Of a stretch of DNA of 64,000 nt, positions 54,203-62,859 are shown piece after piece. The DNA comes from Desulfobacca acetoxidans DSM 11109 (GTDB lineage: Bacteria; Desulfobacterota; Desulfobaccia; Desulfobaccales; Desulfobaccaceae). The stretch spans positions 496,001 through 560,000 of the forward strand of contig NC_015388.1 of NCBI RefSeq assembly GCF_000195295.1, given 5' to 3'. The position numbers were made by a program, and so were the translations under genes. The number at the start of each line of letters is the position of its first letter. Within the stretch, counting starts at the first letter, position 1. Below the pieces are notes generated by a model. It made no database searches and had not been told where the DNA came from. It saw nothing but the letters and a program-made list of their open reading frames with translations.

Positions 54203-56242
54203 TCATTTGTCGCTAGAACCGTAGTGGTGGAATTGCATGGTAAAGGTTCCCCGACCTTGGGTCGCCGAACGCAGCGCGGTCGAATAGCCGAACATGCCTG
54301 ACAACGGCGCCAGGCCGGTAATAACCTTGCTGGTGCCTTTCGATTGCATGTCTTCGATCTTCCCTTTGCGGGCATTGAAGTCCCCGATTACCTCTCCCAA
54401 AAATTCATCGGGAATGATAATCTCCACTCTCATAATGGGTTCCATCAAGACTGGATTCGCCTCGCGGCAGGCCTGCTTCACCGCTTGCATGGCCGCGATG
54501 CGGAAGGCCATATCGCTGGCCAGACCCTCTCTTACTTCGACGTCAGTCAGCTCCACCAAGACATCTACCACCGGATGGCCGAAAGCCGCCCCGGCCAGCA
54601 GGGCGCTCTGCACTGCTTCTTCGATACCTGGCAAATACACTAATCCTGGATGCCCCTCGGGCAGGCGGGAGACAGTTTGGTTTCCCGTTCCACGCCTTCG
54701 AGGTTGTACCCGTACCTTAACCGCGCCATAGTGGCGTTTACCGGCCAGTTCCCGGTCAAAGGCGGCCAGGACCTCGGCAGTCTGGTGAATCGTTTCCCGA
54801 TGTACCACTTGGGGACGTCCGGCAAGCACGTGGGTATTAAAATCTCTTTCCAGGCGGTGGATCAAAACCTCTAAATGCAGTTCACCCATTCCGGAAAGGA
54901 TTATCTGGCCGGTATCTTCATCTGTTTCCACCCGGACGCTGGGATCTTCTTCCATCAGGCGGTTGAGAGCCAGTTCCAGTTTTTCCTGATCATCCCTGGT
55001 CTTAGGCTCTATAGCTAATGACATGACCGGGATATAAGAGCCTATCGGTTCTAACAGGATAGGCGCCTCCGGACTGCACAGGGTGTCTCCGGTGGTAGTG
55101 TATTTCAGGCCCATAATGCCGACCAGATTGCCGGCCCGCGCTTCGTCCAGGCGCTCTCTCTGATTGGCGTGCATCCTAAGGATGCGAGCGGCCTTTTCAT
55201 GAACCTTTTTCACCGGATTATAGACATCCTGTCCGGGTTTTAAGGTTCCGGAATAGAGCCGAACGTAGGTTAGCCGACGGCCCTGATCCATAGCGATCTT
55301 AAAAGCCAGGGCCGCCAAAGGCGCTTCGCGACGCGCCGGGCGTGATTCGCGTAGCCCGGTATGTGGATTTTCTCCTTCGATGGGCGGAACTTCAGTCGGG
55401 TTGGGCAAAAACCTCACAATACCGTCCAAAAGGGGCTGCACCCCCTTATTTCGGAGCGCCGCGCCGCAATAAACCGGGACCGCTTTCAGGGCAACCGTGG
55501 CCCGATGAATGCCCGCCGTCAAATCTTCCGGGGGCAAAAACTCTTCCGCCAGATACGACTCCATCACCTGATCATCTACTTCCGCCAAGGCTTCAATCAT
55601 CTCCTCGCGAGCCTGGTAAGCTTCTTCCTCATATGCTTTGGGAATATCTATTTCTTGAAAGACCGCACCCAAAGACACCTCATCCCAGACAATCGCTTTC
55701 TGCCGCAAGACGTCGATAACACCTTGAAACCGATCTTCCTGCCCCATCGGCATCGTGATGATCAAAGGCTGCACCCCCAATCTGTCCCGCAAGCTCTGCA
55801 CCGCCGCTTCAAAATCAGCTCCCACCCGGTCCATCTTATTGATAAAAGCAATCTTGGGAACGCGATATTTATCCGCCTGATGCCAGACGGTTTCCGATTG
55901 CGGCTCTACACCGCTTACAGCATCGAAGACACCTATGGCGCCATCCAAAACCCGCAAAGACCTCTCTACCTCGATAGTAAAATCCACATGCCCCGGAGTA
56001 TCGACGATGTTAATCAGGCACTCGCGCCACTGACAGGTGGTGACCGCCGAAGTGATGGTGATACCCCTTTCCTGCTCCTCCGGCATCCAATCCATAACTG
56101 CGGCGCCATTATGCACCTCACCCATCTTATGAGTTTTGCCGGTATAGTACAGGATGCGCTCCGTGAGGGTTGTCTTGCCCGCGTCAATGTGGGCTATAAT
56201 GCCAATATTGCGGATATTTTTCAATCTAGCGGCAACGCTCAT
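54203..56242 (-). CDS. fusA: Translation elongation factor G
   Basis: GTPase that moves tRNAs and mRNA through the ribosome, 679 residues. G motifs are AHIDAGKT (17-24), [16 protein letters not shown] and NKMDR; domains II-V follow with GEGHLEV-like ([14 protein letters not shown]) and a C-terminal domain V ([20 protein letters not shown]). It is not in a str operon, so this may be the only copy or a second EF-G paralogue, a common situation in Deltaproteobacteria. The ATG at 56242 is preferred over an upstream in-frame ATG at 56287. Confidence 0.92.
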   Translation of the reverse strand: MSVAARLKNIRNIGIIAHIDAGKTTLTERILYYTGKTHKMGEVHNGAAVMDWMPEEQERGITITSAVTTCQWRECLINIVDTPGHVDFTIEVERSLRVLDGAIGVFDAVSGVEPQSETVWHQADKYRVPKIAFINKMDRVGADFEAAVQSLRDRLGVQPLIITMPMGQEDRFQGVIDVLRQKAIVWDEVSLGAVFQEIDIPKAYEEEAYQAREEMIEALAEVDDQVMESYLAEEFLPPEDLTAGIHRATVALKAVPVYCGAALRNKGVQPLLDGIVRFLPNPTEVPPIEGENPHTGLRESRPARREAPLAALAFKIAMDQGRRLTYVRLYSGTLKPGQDVYNPVKKVHEKAARILRMHANQRERLDEARAGNLVGIMGLKYTTTGDTLCSPEAPILLEPIGSYIPVMSLAIEPKTRDDQEKLELALNRLMEEDPSVRVETDEDTGQIILSGMGELHLEVLIHRLERDFNTHVLAGRPQVVHRETIHQTAEVLAAFDRELAGKRHYGAVKVRVQPRRRGTGNQTVSRLPEGHPGLVYLPGIEEAVQSALLAGAAFGHPVVDVLVELTDVEVREGLASDMAFRIAAMQAVKQACREANPVLMEPIMRVEIIIPDEFLGEVIGDFNARKGKIEDMQSKGTSKVITGLAPLSGMFGYSTALRSATQGRGTFTMQFHHYGSSDK

Positions 56243-56686
56243 GCCTCTTTCCCCATGCCCCCAATGATCCCGTAGGCTGGCCCACATCTGCAGTCAGCCC
56301 GTTAAGCCCCTTTCTTTTTAGGCAAATTTATCCTTGCTGTCAACCAGGAAAACCACTGCCCGGGCCTGGCCGGGAAAAAATGGCAAGCAGCTCCTTATGC
56401 CGACTCGCAATTAAAAAGGCATTAGAATGTAAGGGCGAAACTAATTGTTCACCCACATATGAGGGCGCATCGGCATTAGATCCGTGGGCAACCGGATGTG
56501 GAGACGGGTGAGAAAAATAAACGGTGGCGGCCAACAGGCGGGTGGCGCTTCGCTTTCAAACACCGGGGCACGGCGCCTCGCACCCCGGTGTTTTTCATTC
56601 TTCCGGTTTGTATTAAGCACAGGACCTGCGGCTGTGGTCCCTTGGTTGCCGAAATGACACCGCCACTTGAGAGAATGGCAGGCAGA
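56243..56686. terminator. Intergenic region with a strong hairpin
   Basis: 444 bp, no gene. A nine-pair stem ACACCGGGG / CCCCGGTGT (56560-56591) is followed on the + strand by TTTTTC; on the - strand, where the Fe-S gene ends 96 bp away, the run is only TTTG. It probably acts as a terminator or transcript-end stabiliser. A GGGCGAA...TTCACCC piece near 56430 resembles the module C repeat. Confidence 0.5.
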
Positions 56687-57964
56687 TTATTCCTCTTCCT
56701 CATCCAAGATCAGGGCGTCGGCGATCATCTCCCAGATGTACTTCACCTCAATATCAAGTTTGTATTTCGGCTTTATGTTTTTCATGATCTGATCCCGGCA
56801 GTTGGAGCAGCCGGCGATTACCAGGTCAGCGCCGGTAGCCTGGATGTCCCTGGCCTTGAAGCCGCCATGTTCGGTTTTCTCCTTCTCGAAGGGCCCCGGC
56901 CAGTTGCCCGATCCGGCGCCGCAGCAGTAGGCGTTTAACCGATTGTGGGGCATCTCCCGGAAATTCTTCATGTCGATCAGATAGGAGAGAATCTCGCGCG
57001 GTTTCTCCAGGTTGGAAGCGTCTCCAAAAGTCAGATAGGGGGCGCGCATATGTTTACAGGAGTCGTGCCAGGTAACAATCCGGTCGGCGTGCACGCTCTT
57101 ATCTACCTTGATGAGGCCCTCTCTCAGGAACTTCAACAAGACATCATAGAAATAGATATAATTATGTCCGGTTTCCGGCCCGAACTCGTGTTTGAAATAC
57201 TTCTCCAGATTGAGACGGGTGCCGTAGGAAGCTCCACCGCAGTCGGGCAGGATGAAGGTCTTGGCCTTCAGGCGCTTCATGTTTTCTACCTTGCGCCGGG
57301 CAATTTCTTTGCTGGCCTCCAGGTTGCCGGTAAAGATGCCCCAATCCACCGACTCCCAGTTGGTCGAAGAGGTGGTCCAACTTGCTTTGGCGGCATAGAA
57401 AATCTTCCACCACCACTTCATGTCATCAGGTTCGGCGTAGGCCTCCTTGGAATTCTGGAAATGGATATAGTCCACGTCTTCCTTGTCTATCGGAGTTACA
57501 AAACCGGGGCATTCATCCTCGGCCAGCTCTTCTCCCAACTCCTCCAGCAGGGTGACATAATCGTCGGTTGGGATGCCCATGTTATTGCCGGTCCTGAGGA
57601 CCATGTCCACCCCTTTATGCAGGACGCCGGGGACTTTCTCACGCGGCCGAGCCCCCTTGGCAGCTATCCACACTTTTACCAGCTTGATGCCCATGGGACA
57701 GCCGTACTCACAGCGTTGGCAGCCGGTGCAGATCCAGACAAAACGGGAATTGATCACCTCCTCGTCCATACCTAACATGGCCATACGGAGGACCATACGG
57801 GCATCCCAATTCTCGTCCTGATAGCTCTCCATGCCGGTCAAGGGACACCCGGCGGAGCAGGTGCCGCAGGTGAGGCAGGCTTGCATATACGATTCCGGAA
57901 TAATATCACGAAAGATACTCTTTTGTCTCCGTTCAGCCAGATTGCCCAAATCCATGGTTTCCAT
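56687..57964 (-). CDS. HdrD/TmcB-like iron-sulfur electron carrier
   Basis: 425 residues. Two [4Fe-4S] ferredoxin-type motifs come first (Cys30/33/36/40 and Cys79/82/85/89). CCG-type segments follow: LPDCGGASYGTR (degenerate), WHDSCKH, CCGAGSGNW and GCSNC. This is the HdrD/DsrK/TmcB family, which handles thiol-disulfide or membrane-linked electron transfer in sulfate reducers and syntrophs. AAGGAG places the start at 57964. No HdrE-, Dsr- or Tmc-type membrane or cytochrome partner is adjacent, so its electron donor is unknown. Confidence 0.85.
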   Translation of the reverse strand: METMDLGNLAERRQKSIFRDIIPESYMQACLTCGTCSAGCPLTGMESYQDENWDARMVLRMAMLGMDEEVINSRFVWICTGCQRCEYGCPMGIKLVKVWIAAKGARPREKVPGVLHKGVDMVLRTGNNMGIPTDDYVTLLEELGEELAEDECPGFVTPIDKEDVDYIHFQNSKEAYAEPDDMKWWWKIFYAAKASWTTSSTNWESVDWGIFTGNLEASKEIARRKVENMKRLKAKTFILPDCGGASYGTRLNLEKYFKHEFGPETGHNYIYFYDVLLKFLREGLIKVDKSVHADRIVTWHDSCKHMRAPYLTFGDASNLEKPREILSYLIDMKNFREMPHNRLNAYCCGAGSGNWPGPFEKEKTEHGGFKARDIQATGADLVIAGCSNCRDQIMKNIKPKYKLDIEVKYIWEMIADALILDEEEE

Positions 57965-58428
57965 GGTAGGTCTCCTTTCAATAATCAACATTGATGGCAA
58001 TTGTCATTACCACAAACCCTGAGGTCGAAGCCACCGATTGCTGATTTCCATTTTTTAAAGGTTCCACCTGTTTCCTCTAATACCATTAATACTTATTTGC
58101 CGTCAAACGCATATTCTACTTGTAAGGGCGAATCTTGCGTTCCCCCTCATTTGCCCACAAACATATTTTCTTTTCGTCGGGGCGAATCTTGTATTCGCCC
58201 TCGGCTGCTTCCTAACAGGCCAGCGAAACGCCGTTACGGGTCATTTCGAGGCCTTTGGTCCACCGCCATCTTATTATAAACTTCAATTCAACAATGGCAA
58301 AAGAATAATTATAATTTAGATATATTTTTGGGTACAAGGAAGCGGCGGCAGGGGAGCGGGGGAATCGATTCCATAGCGCATATCTACGATTTCATAGATA
58401 AATTCCCGGCAGGCAAGCTTGGGCGCGG
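57965..58428. repeat. Intergenic region with two GGGCGAATCTTG repeats
   Basis: 464 bp, no gene. TAAGGGCGAATCTTGCGTTC (from 58128) and CGGGGCGAATCTTGTATTCG (from 58178) are copies of module C seen near 27.7 and 52.3 kb. A further long stretch is A+T-rich and unremarkable. The selenium operon ends at its right side. Confidence 0.6.
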
Positions 58429-58686
58429 TCAGGGGAAATCACCCTTTTCACAATCGGATATTCGAGCCAAGGCATTTAAATCGGCCAACAATCTGTTGAG
58501 ATCCAACCCATATTTTTCGGCCGCCGCGGCCAGGGTGTCAAACAGGGCCCGGCAGCGGAGACAGACTCCGGCCTGTTCTTCGTAAGCCACAAACACCTGC
58601 TCGGTAGATCGCCAGCGGTAAATGATGTCGATCAGCGTCATCTGGGGAGTGATGGGGTCCTTTTGAAACCCGTCAGCTTGATCCAT
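58429..58686 (-). CDS. DUF1858-like small Cys protein
   Basis: 85 residues with two Cys (Cys42-x2-Cys45, GVCLRCRALF) set between a leading strand (MTLIDIIYRWRSTEQVFVAY) and two helices (YGLDLNRLLADLNAL). This arrangement matches the DUF1858 family, small proteins often near hybrid-cluster or Hdr-type iron-sulfur proteins. It overlaps the kinase-like gene by 14 bp, so it belongs to the selenium operon. Function unknown. Confidence 0.7.
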   Translation of the reverse strand: MDQADGFQKDPITPQMTLIDIIYRWRSTEQVFVAYEEQAGVCLRCRALFDTLAAAAEKYGLDLNRLLADLNALARISDCEKGDFP

Positions 58687-59554
58687 TGTCTGGGAGAGAT
58701 GCGGCCAACGCCTCTTTGAGCGCTTGCGGGATAAGATCAATAATAGCCGCCACCTGGGTAGCAGGGGTGGGGTTGGCGTAAAACCCCGCCAGCCGGTTGG
58801 CCTTGGCCGCAATCAAGGCCGCCTTCGGGATAGCCATGCCCGCGTCGATGAGGGCAGCGGCAATACCTGTGATCGTGTCACCGGTACCGCCAATGGCCTC
58901 CAGGGCGGCGATATGCGGTTCTGTCACGGTGGCCAGGATGCCATGGCGGTCGGCAACGTAATCAACCTTGCCTTTGACTAAAAGATATCTGGCGGCGTTG
59001 TCGTATCTGTAGGCGCGGGCCATGAGATCCGGCGCCTGGTTATTGTCTTGCAGGATGAACCCGCGGGTATAGAAAGGATGCGGCGCCTTTTCATCTGCCA
59101 GAAAAGCCAGTTCCCCGACGTCCGGGGTAAAGAGGTCGTATTCCGCGGCCTGGCCGCTCATCTTGGCTGCATACATAAAACCGGCGTCGGCAATGAGGAG
59201 AGGACGGGCGATCATAGCCTGGACGGCAAAGAGCACTTTATTATGCCAGTCCACGTCCGGCATGAGGTAATGGAAACATAAGGTGCTAAAGTCCGTCTCG
59301 CCCAAATGACGGCTGAGATGTTCATAGAGTTTTCTACTGCCATCGCCCAAGCCGATGTCGCCGATGAGATAGGCCCAGGGCCGAGGGTGGCTCAAGGTTT
59401 GGGCGGTTTTGACGGCTGCGGCCAAAAGCGCGGCCGTACCTCGGTTCAGCGAACAGGTATGCCCGGCCACGGCAAGACGCTCACCCTGCAATTCCGGCTC
59501 CCCGAGAGTCAGTGGAAAGTCCGTATCCGGGACGGTGCCGATTACTGCGAGCAC
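58673..59554 (-). CDS. Kinase-like protein of the YjeF-C/PfkB superfamily
   Basis: 293 residues. The C-terminal GGTGDTITG (222-230) is the ATP/anion-hole motif of ribokinase-type enzymes, including NAD(P)H-hydrate dehydratase (YjeF C-terminal). The N-terminus has an LAVAGHTCSLNRGTAALLAA segment that is atypical. It overlaps the DUF3343 gene by 13 bp and the DUF1858-like gene by 14 bp within the selenium operon. Substrate unknown; a selenium- or cofactor-repair link is inferred only from context. Confidence 0.7.
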   Translation of the reverse strand: MLAVIGTVPDTDFPLTLGEPELQGERLAVAGHTCSLNRGTAALLAAAVKTAQTLSHPRPWAYLIGDIGLGDGSRKLYEHLSRHLGETDFSTLCFHYLMPDVDWHNKVLFAVQAMIARPLLIADAGFMYAAKMSGQAAEYDLFTPDVGELAFLADEKAPHPFYTRGFILQDNNQAPDLMARAYRYDNAARYLLVKGKVDYVADRHGILATVTEPHIAALEAIGGTGDTITGIAAALIDAGMAIPKAALIAAKANRLAGFYANPTPATQVAAIIDLIPQALKEALAASLPDNGSS

Positions 59555-60099
59555 AGGCGCTGCATCTCCTCAAAGGCCAACTGCAGGGCGTAGCCACAGA
59601 GGGTATGGCCGATGTCCCGCGGCAAGGGCGCCGACTCGAGGATCTGGCCAACCATTCGCTGAGCCAGAAAAGGCACGTCAGGACAGCCGCCGCCGGAGAC
59701 GTTGACGATGCGCCGGCTGGTTTTATCGAGGGTGAGCTTCATGTTAGCGGCTCGTACCATAAGATAGTCCCCGAAGTCTTTGATCTGAAACAGGTCCACC
59801 GGCTGGAGCAGAGGGCTGTTGACCGGAACTACTGCCAGGGGTGTTGTCCTGACCTCTTTTAAGAGGCGGAGGAGGCGCAATTTTTCCATCAGGGGAAATT
59901 CGATGACCAGATCGCAGCCGGTCTGAATTTCAGGCGGCGGCCCCATGACCCGAATGGGCCAGCCGGCGTTTTTTAATACCTTTTCTGCCCGGATAACTTC
60001 GCTCGTATGGGCAAATATCAGAATACCGGCACCCTGACCATAGGTTTCATTTAAACTTAACGGCGCCGTTTTTCTCTTAAAGAGATTAAAAAAACTCAC
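59542..60099 (-). CDS. DUF3343-type putative Se/S carrier
   Basis: 185 residues. The N-terminal 90 or so (GILIFAHTSEVIRAEKVLKN ... DLVIEFPLMEK) match the DUF3343/YedF-C fold found with selenium genes. The remainder, including VSGGGCPDVPFLAQRMVG and a final Cys (RLCSQ), is unfamiliar. Its start overlaps the tusA stop by 4 bp (ATGA). Together with tusA this may form a split YedF. Confidence 0.75.
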   Translation of the reverse strand: MSFFNLFKRKTAPLSLNETYGQGAGILIFAHTSEVIRAEKVLKNAGWPIRVMGPPPEIQTGCDLVIEFPLMEKLRLLRLLKEVRTTPLAVVPVNSPLLQPVDLFQIKDFGDYLMVRAANMKLTLDKTSRRIVNVSGGGCPDVPFLAQRMVGQILESAPLPRDIGHTLCGYALQLAFEEMQRLCSQ

Positions 60100-60320
60100 A
60101 ATGAGGCCTTAGTCAGGGTGATATGATATTCCCCGCCCTGCTCTTGGATTGCCTCTTCTCGCCAACCTTGGCTGGCGGCGGCTCGTAAGACATTTTCTTT
60201 CGAGGTATCTGTGTCCACCAGCACGATGAGCGGTCCCCGGTCAATCTTTTTCATAGCCTGCAGAGCCAGCAATACCGGTTGCGGACACGAAAGGCCTCTC
60301 GCGTCAATCGTTGAACTCAT
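60096..60320 (-). CDS. yedF: TusA/YedF-like sulfur or selenium carrier
   Basis: 74 residues of the SirA/TusA family: IDARGLSCPQPVLLALQAMK contains the Cys-Pro-x-Pro active motif, which carries persulfide or selenium. GGAGGAG precedes its ATG. It is encoded between yedE and the DUF3343 gene; in many bacteria these two are one YedF protein. Role in delivering selenium to SelD is inferred. Confidence 0.88.
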   Translation of the reverse strand: MSSTIDARGLSCPQPVLLALQAMKKIDRGPLIVLVDTDTSKENVLRAAASQGWREEAIQEQGGEYHITLTKASL

Positions 60321-60340
60321 AACTATAACTCCTCCGGACC

Positions 60341-61432
60341 CTAAACCTTCTGTCTCATGGTAAATCCAATGCCCAGGCAGACCAGCAGGCCGATGACAAC
60401 TGCGGCAATGCCATATTGGCCTACACCTTGAGGGGAGCTGGCCAGCAGAAAATTATGGGCGATGCCGGCCCCTACGATCATGCCCAGAACAAAGACGGCG
60501 GCATCGCCATCACCTTCTCCGGCCAGAAAGAGCTGCCGTCCGGGACAGCCGCCCGCCAGGGCGAAGGCCAATCCGGCCAACACCATGCCGCCGAAATTCC
60601 ATAACTCCATGGTGTGGGCCACCGGTTGATTTTCAAAACCCGGCTTGAATTGCGACAACACCAGGTTGGTAATGCAGGCGGTTACCAAAAGGGCGATGAT
60701 GCCGGAAAGCAGATGGACCTGGCGGAATAACAGCAGATCCCGAAAGGCTCCCATAGTGCAGAAACGGCTGCGCTGGCAGATCACGCCCATCAGCAGACCG
60801 ATGCCCAGCGATATGAGCAGGGGGGCATGCTGCGCTCCCGGCCCTTTGACGCTATAAAACAGGATGCCGCTGAGGTCCTTGCCGGGAATCTGGGGAAAGA
60901 GCAACATCAGAATCAGCAGACCAAGCATTACCAGGGGGAGAAGCCAGCCTACCGAGGCATACGTCGTCTGGCTGCGCCCGAGATTATAACCGCTCTTGAA
61001 AAACAGGACGCCGAGGCCGACGCCGCCGACGAGTCCGAGCAGGCCGAAGATAGCATTGCCGTCCCCAGCCGCCAATCGAAATAACGCCCGCCAAGGGCAT
61101 CCTAAAAAGACCAGGGCGCCGATCATGGCGAACATGCCGAGAATGAACCGCACGATGGGAGCAGAGCCGGCCCGGGAACGAAATTCTTTAAAAAGATAGG
61201 CGGCGAGCATCGCCCCTAAAACAAAGCCAACGATCTCCGGTCGGATATACTGCACTACTGCAGCCCGGTGTAACCCCACTCCCCCGGCGATATCCCGTTC
61301 AAAACAGGCCACACAGATGCCCATATTCCCGGGATTGCCGAATTTTTGCAGCAATGGGGCCAACACGCCGATAACGGCCCCTACTGTAATGATACCATTA
61401 CGAGTGGCAAAAAAATTCCACTGCGCTGCCAT
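60341..61432 (-). CDS. yedE: YedE-type selenium/sulfur transporter
   Basis: 363-residue inner-membrane protein with about ten helices. Family motifs: FLGCPWRALFRLAAGDGNA, CQRSRFCTMGAFRDLLLF and GGCPGRQLFLAGEGDGDA, each with conserved Cys. It belongs to the YeeE/YedE family and is placed between selD and yedF, the configuration reported in selenium-using organisms. Transport of selenium or thiosulfate-like species is inferred. Confidence 0.9.
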   Translation of the reverse strand: MAAQWNFFATRNGIITVGAVIGVLAPLLQKFGNPGNMGICVACFERDIAGGVGLHRAAVVQYIRPEIVGFVLGAMLAAYLFKEFRSRAGSAPIVRFILGMFAMIGALVFLGCPWRALFRLAAGDGNAIFGLLGLVGGVGLGVLFFKSGYNLGRSQTTYASVGWLLPLVMLGLLILMLLFPQIPGKDLSGILFYSVKGPGAQHAPLLISLGIGLLMGVICQRSRFCTMGAFRDLLLFRQVHLLSGIIALLVTACITNLVLSQFKPGFENQPVAHTMELWNFGGMVLAGLAFALAGGCPGRQLFLAGEGDGDAAVFVLGMIVGAGIAHNFLLASSPQGVGQYGIAAVVIGLLVCLGIGFTMRQKV

Positions 61433-61506
61433 GCTGTTCCCCCCCTATCCAAGTGAATTGGCGGCAACCTGCCCAATGATCCGGTATGACCGCAAAAATC
61501 TTCCTG

Positions 61507-62559
61507 CTAAACTTCCAGACGGATAGTTCCTGTTCCCGACGCCGTGATTTCTCCCACTACCCCGGCCGATTCCTGACCTTCTTCCTGAAAACGGGCAACG
61601 ATATCGGCTGCCGCGGCCGCACTCACCGATAACAGTAAACCGCCGTTGGTCTGGGGATCACTCAAAAGGTCTAACACGAGCGGATCAATCCCCAGGGCAG
61701 GTTGCAGATGGCTGGCGCAAAAGCGGCGGTTGGCAAAGCTGCCGGCCGGAATCAAGCCCATGCGGGCAAAATCTCGGGCTGCATCTAAAACCGGCACCTG
61801 AGAGGCGTAAACGGTCATGATCACGTTGCTATTTCCGGCCATCTCCAGGGCATGGCCGAAAAACCCGAAGCCGGTGATATCGGTGGCGGCATGAATACCG
61901 CCCTGGGCCAAAACATCTTCCGGTATTCGGTTCAGGGTTCGCATAACCTCTGCAATCCGGGCTTCGATCGCCGGTGAGGCCAACCGGCCTTTGCTGGCCG
62001 TGGCAATAATTCCCGCCCCCAAGGGTTTGGTCAAGATCAGGCTGTCGCCCACCTGCGCCCCGGCGTTGGTTAAGATCTTATCCGGGTGGACCACCCCGGT
62101 TACCGCCAGGCCGTATTTTAATTCCTGATCTTCGACGCTATGGCCGCCTACCAGCAAAGCTCCAGCTTCGTGAATCGTATCTATTCCCCCTGCCAGGATG
62201 GCCTGCAGCACTTCTTTGGACACTGCCTTAAACGAGACACATAAGATGTTCATGGCCGTGAGCGGCCTGCCCCCCATGGCATAGACATCGCTTAAGGCAT
62301 TGGCCGCCGCAATCTGACCGAACAGATACGGGTCATTGACAATGGGGGTGAAGAAATCCACTGTCTGGATGAGGGCGATCTCCGGCGTTAAACGGTATAC
62401 CCCGGCATCGTCGCCGGTCTCGAGACCTACCAAGAGATTGGGATGCTTCTGCCGGGGCAGACCCGCCAAGATTTCCTCCAATTCCCCGGGAGGAATCTTG
62501 GCAGCTCAACCCGCCGCCCGCACCTGCTCCATTAATGGTTTATGGGGTGTTTCAGTCAT
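61507..62559 (-). CDS. selD: Selenide, water dikinase with in-frame UGA (selenocysteine)
   Basis: Makes selenophosphate for Sec-tRNA synthesis. 350 residues if the TGA at 62508-62506 is read as Sec18. The start ATG is 62559, preceded by AAGGGGAAAGG; the first residues (MTETPHKPLMEQVRAAG-Sec-AA) match the SelD active-site position, where Cys or Sec occurs before a Lys. The rest has the PurM-like GDDAGVYRL, DVYAMGGRPLTAMNIL, GGHSVEDQELKYGLAVTG and TDITGFGFFGHA. A clear SECIS-type stem-loop follows the UGA. A plain reading would start at 62481 and lose the active site. Confidence 0.95.
62465..62508 (-). promoter_or_regulatory. Selenocysteine UGA and SECIS element
   Basis: The UGA (62508-62506) is followed after 3 nt by a stem: GCCAAGATT pairs perfectly with AATCTTGGC, and CCTCC pairs with GGAGG above it, with one bulged A and a nine-base loop (CGGGGAATT). 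The loop starts 17 nt after the UGA, as in bacterial SECIS elements. SelB binding is predicted. Confidence 0.85.
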
Positions 62560-62859
62560 ACCTTTCCCCTTAGCAACGACTTTCCTCCGGTTTATTATGA
62601 TCTTGAGACGCTGGTCCCGCCAAGGATACTGCCAACTGCCGGAAATGTTATGAAATGAGATCTGAAAGAACGAATAGTGCGGCTTACTTGATCCCGGCAG
62701 CCGATATGAGGCGTACTCAGGTGAAAACGGCAGGAAAGATCAAAAGGGTTCTCGTTATCATAACTCATTATCACCTAGGTATTAGTTATTTGTCAAATCG
62801 GAAAATATAATGATAGAGAACCAAGGTATAGAAGATAAGATGAACATTCTACCCCTCTA
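62560..62859. other. Intergenic region before selD
   Basis: 300 bp, no gene. It is the leader of the selenium operon on the - strand. A+T-rich sequence around 62755-62830 may hold a promoter, but no confident boxes were placed. Confidence 0.4.
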
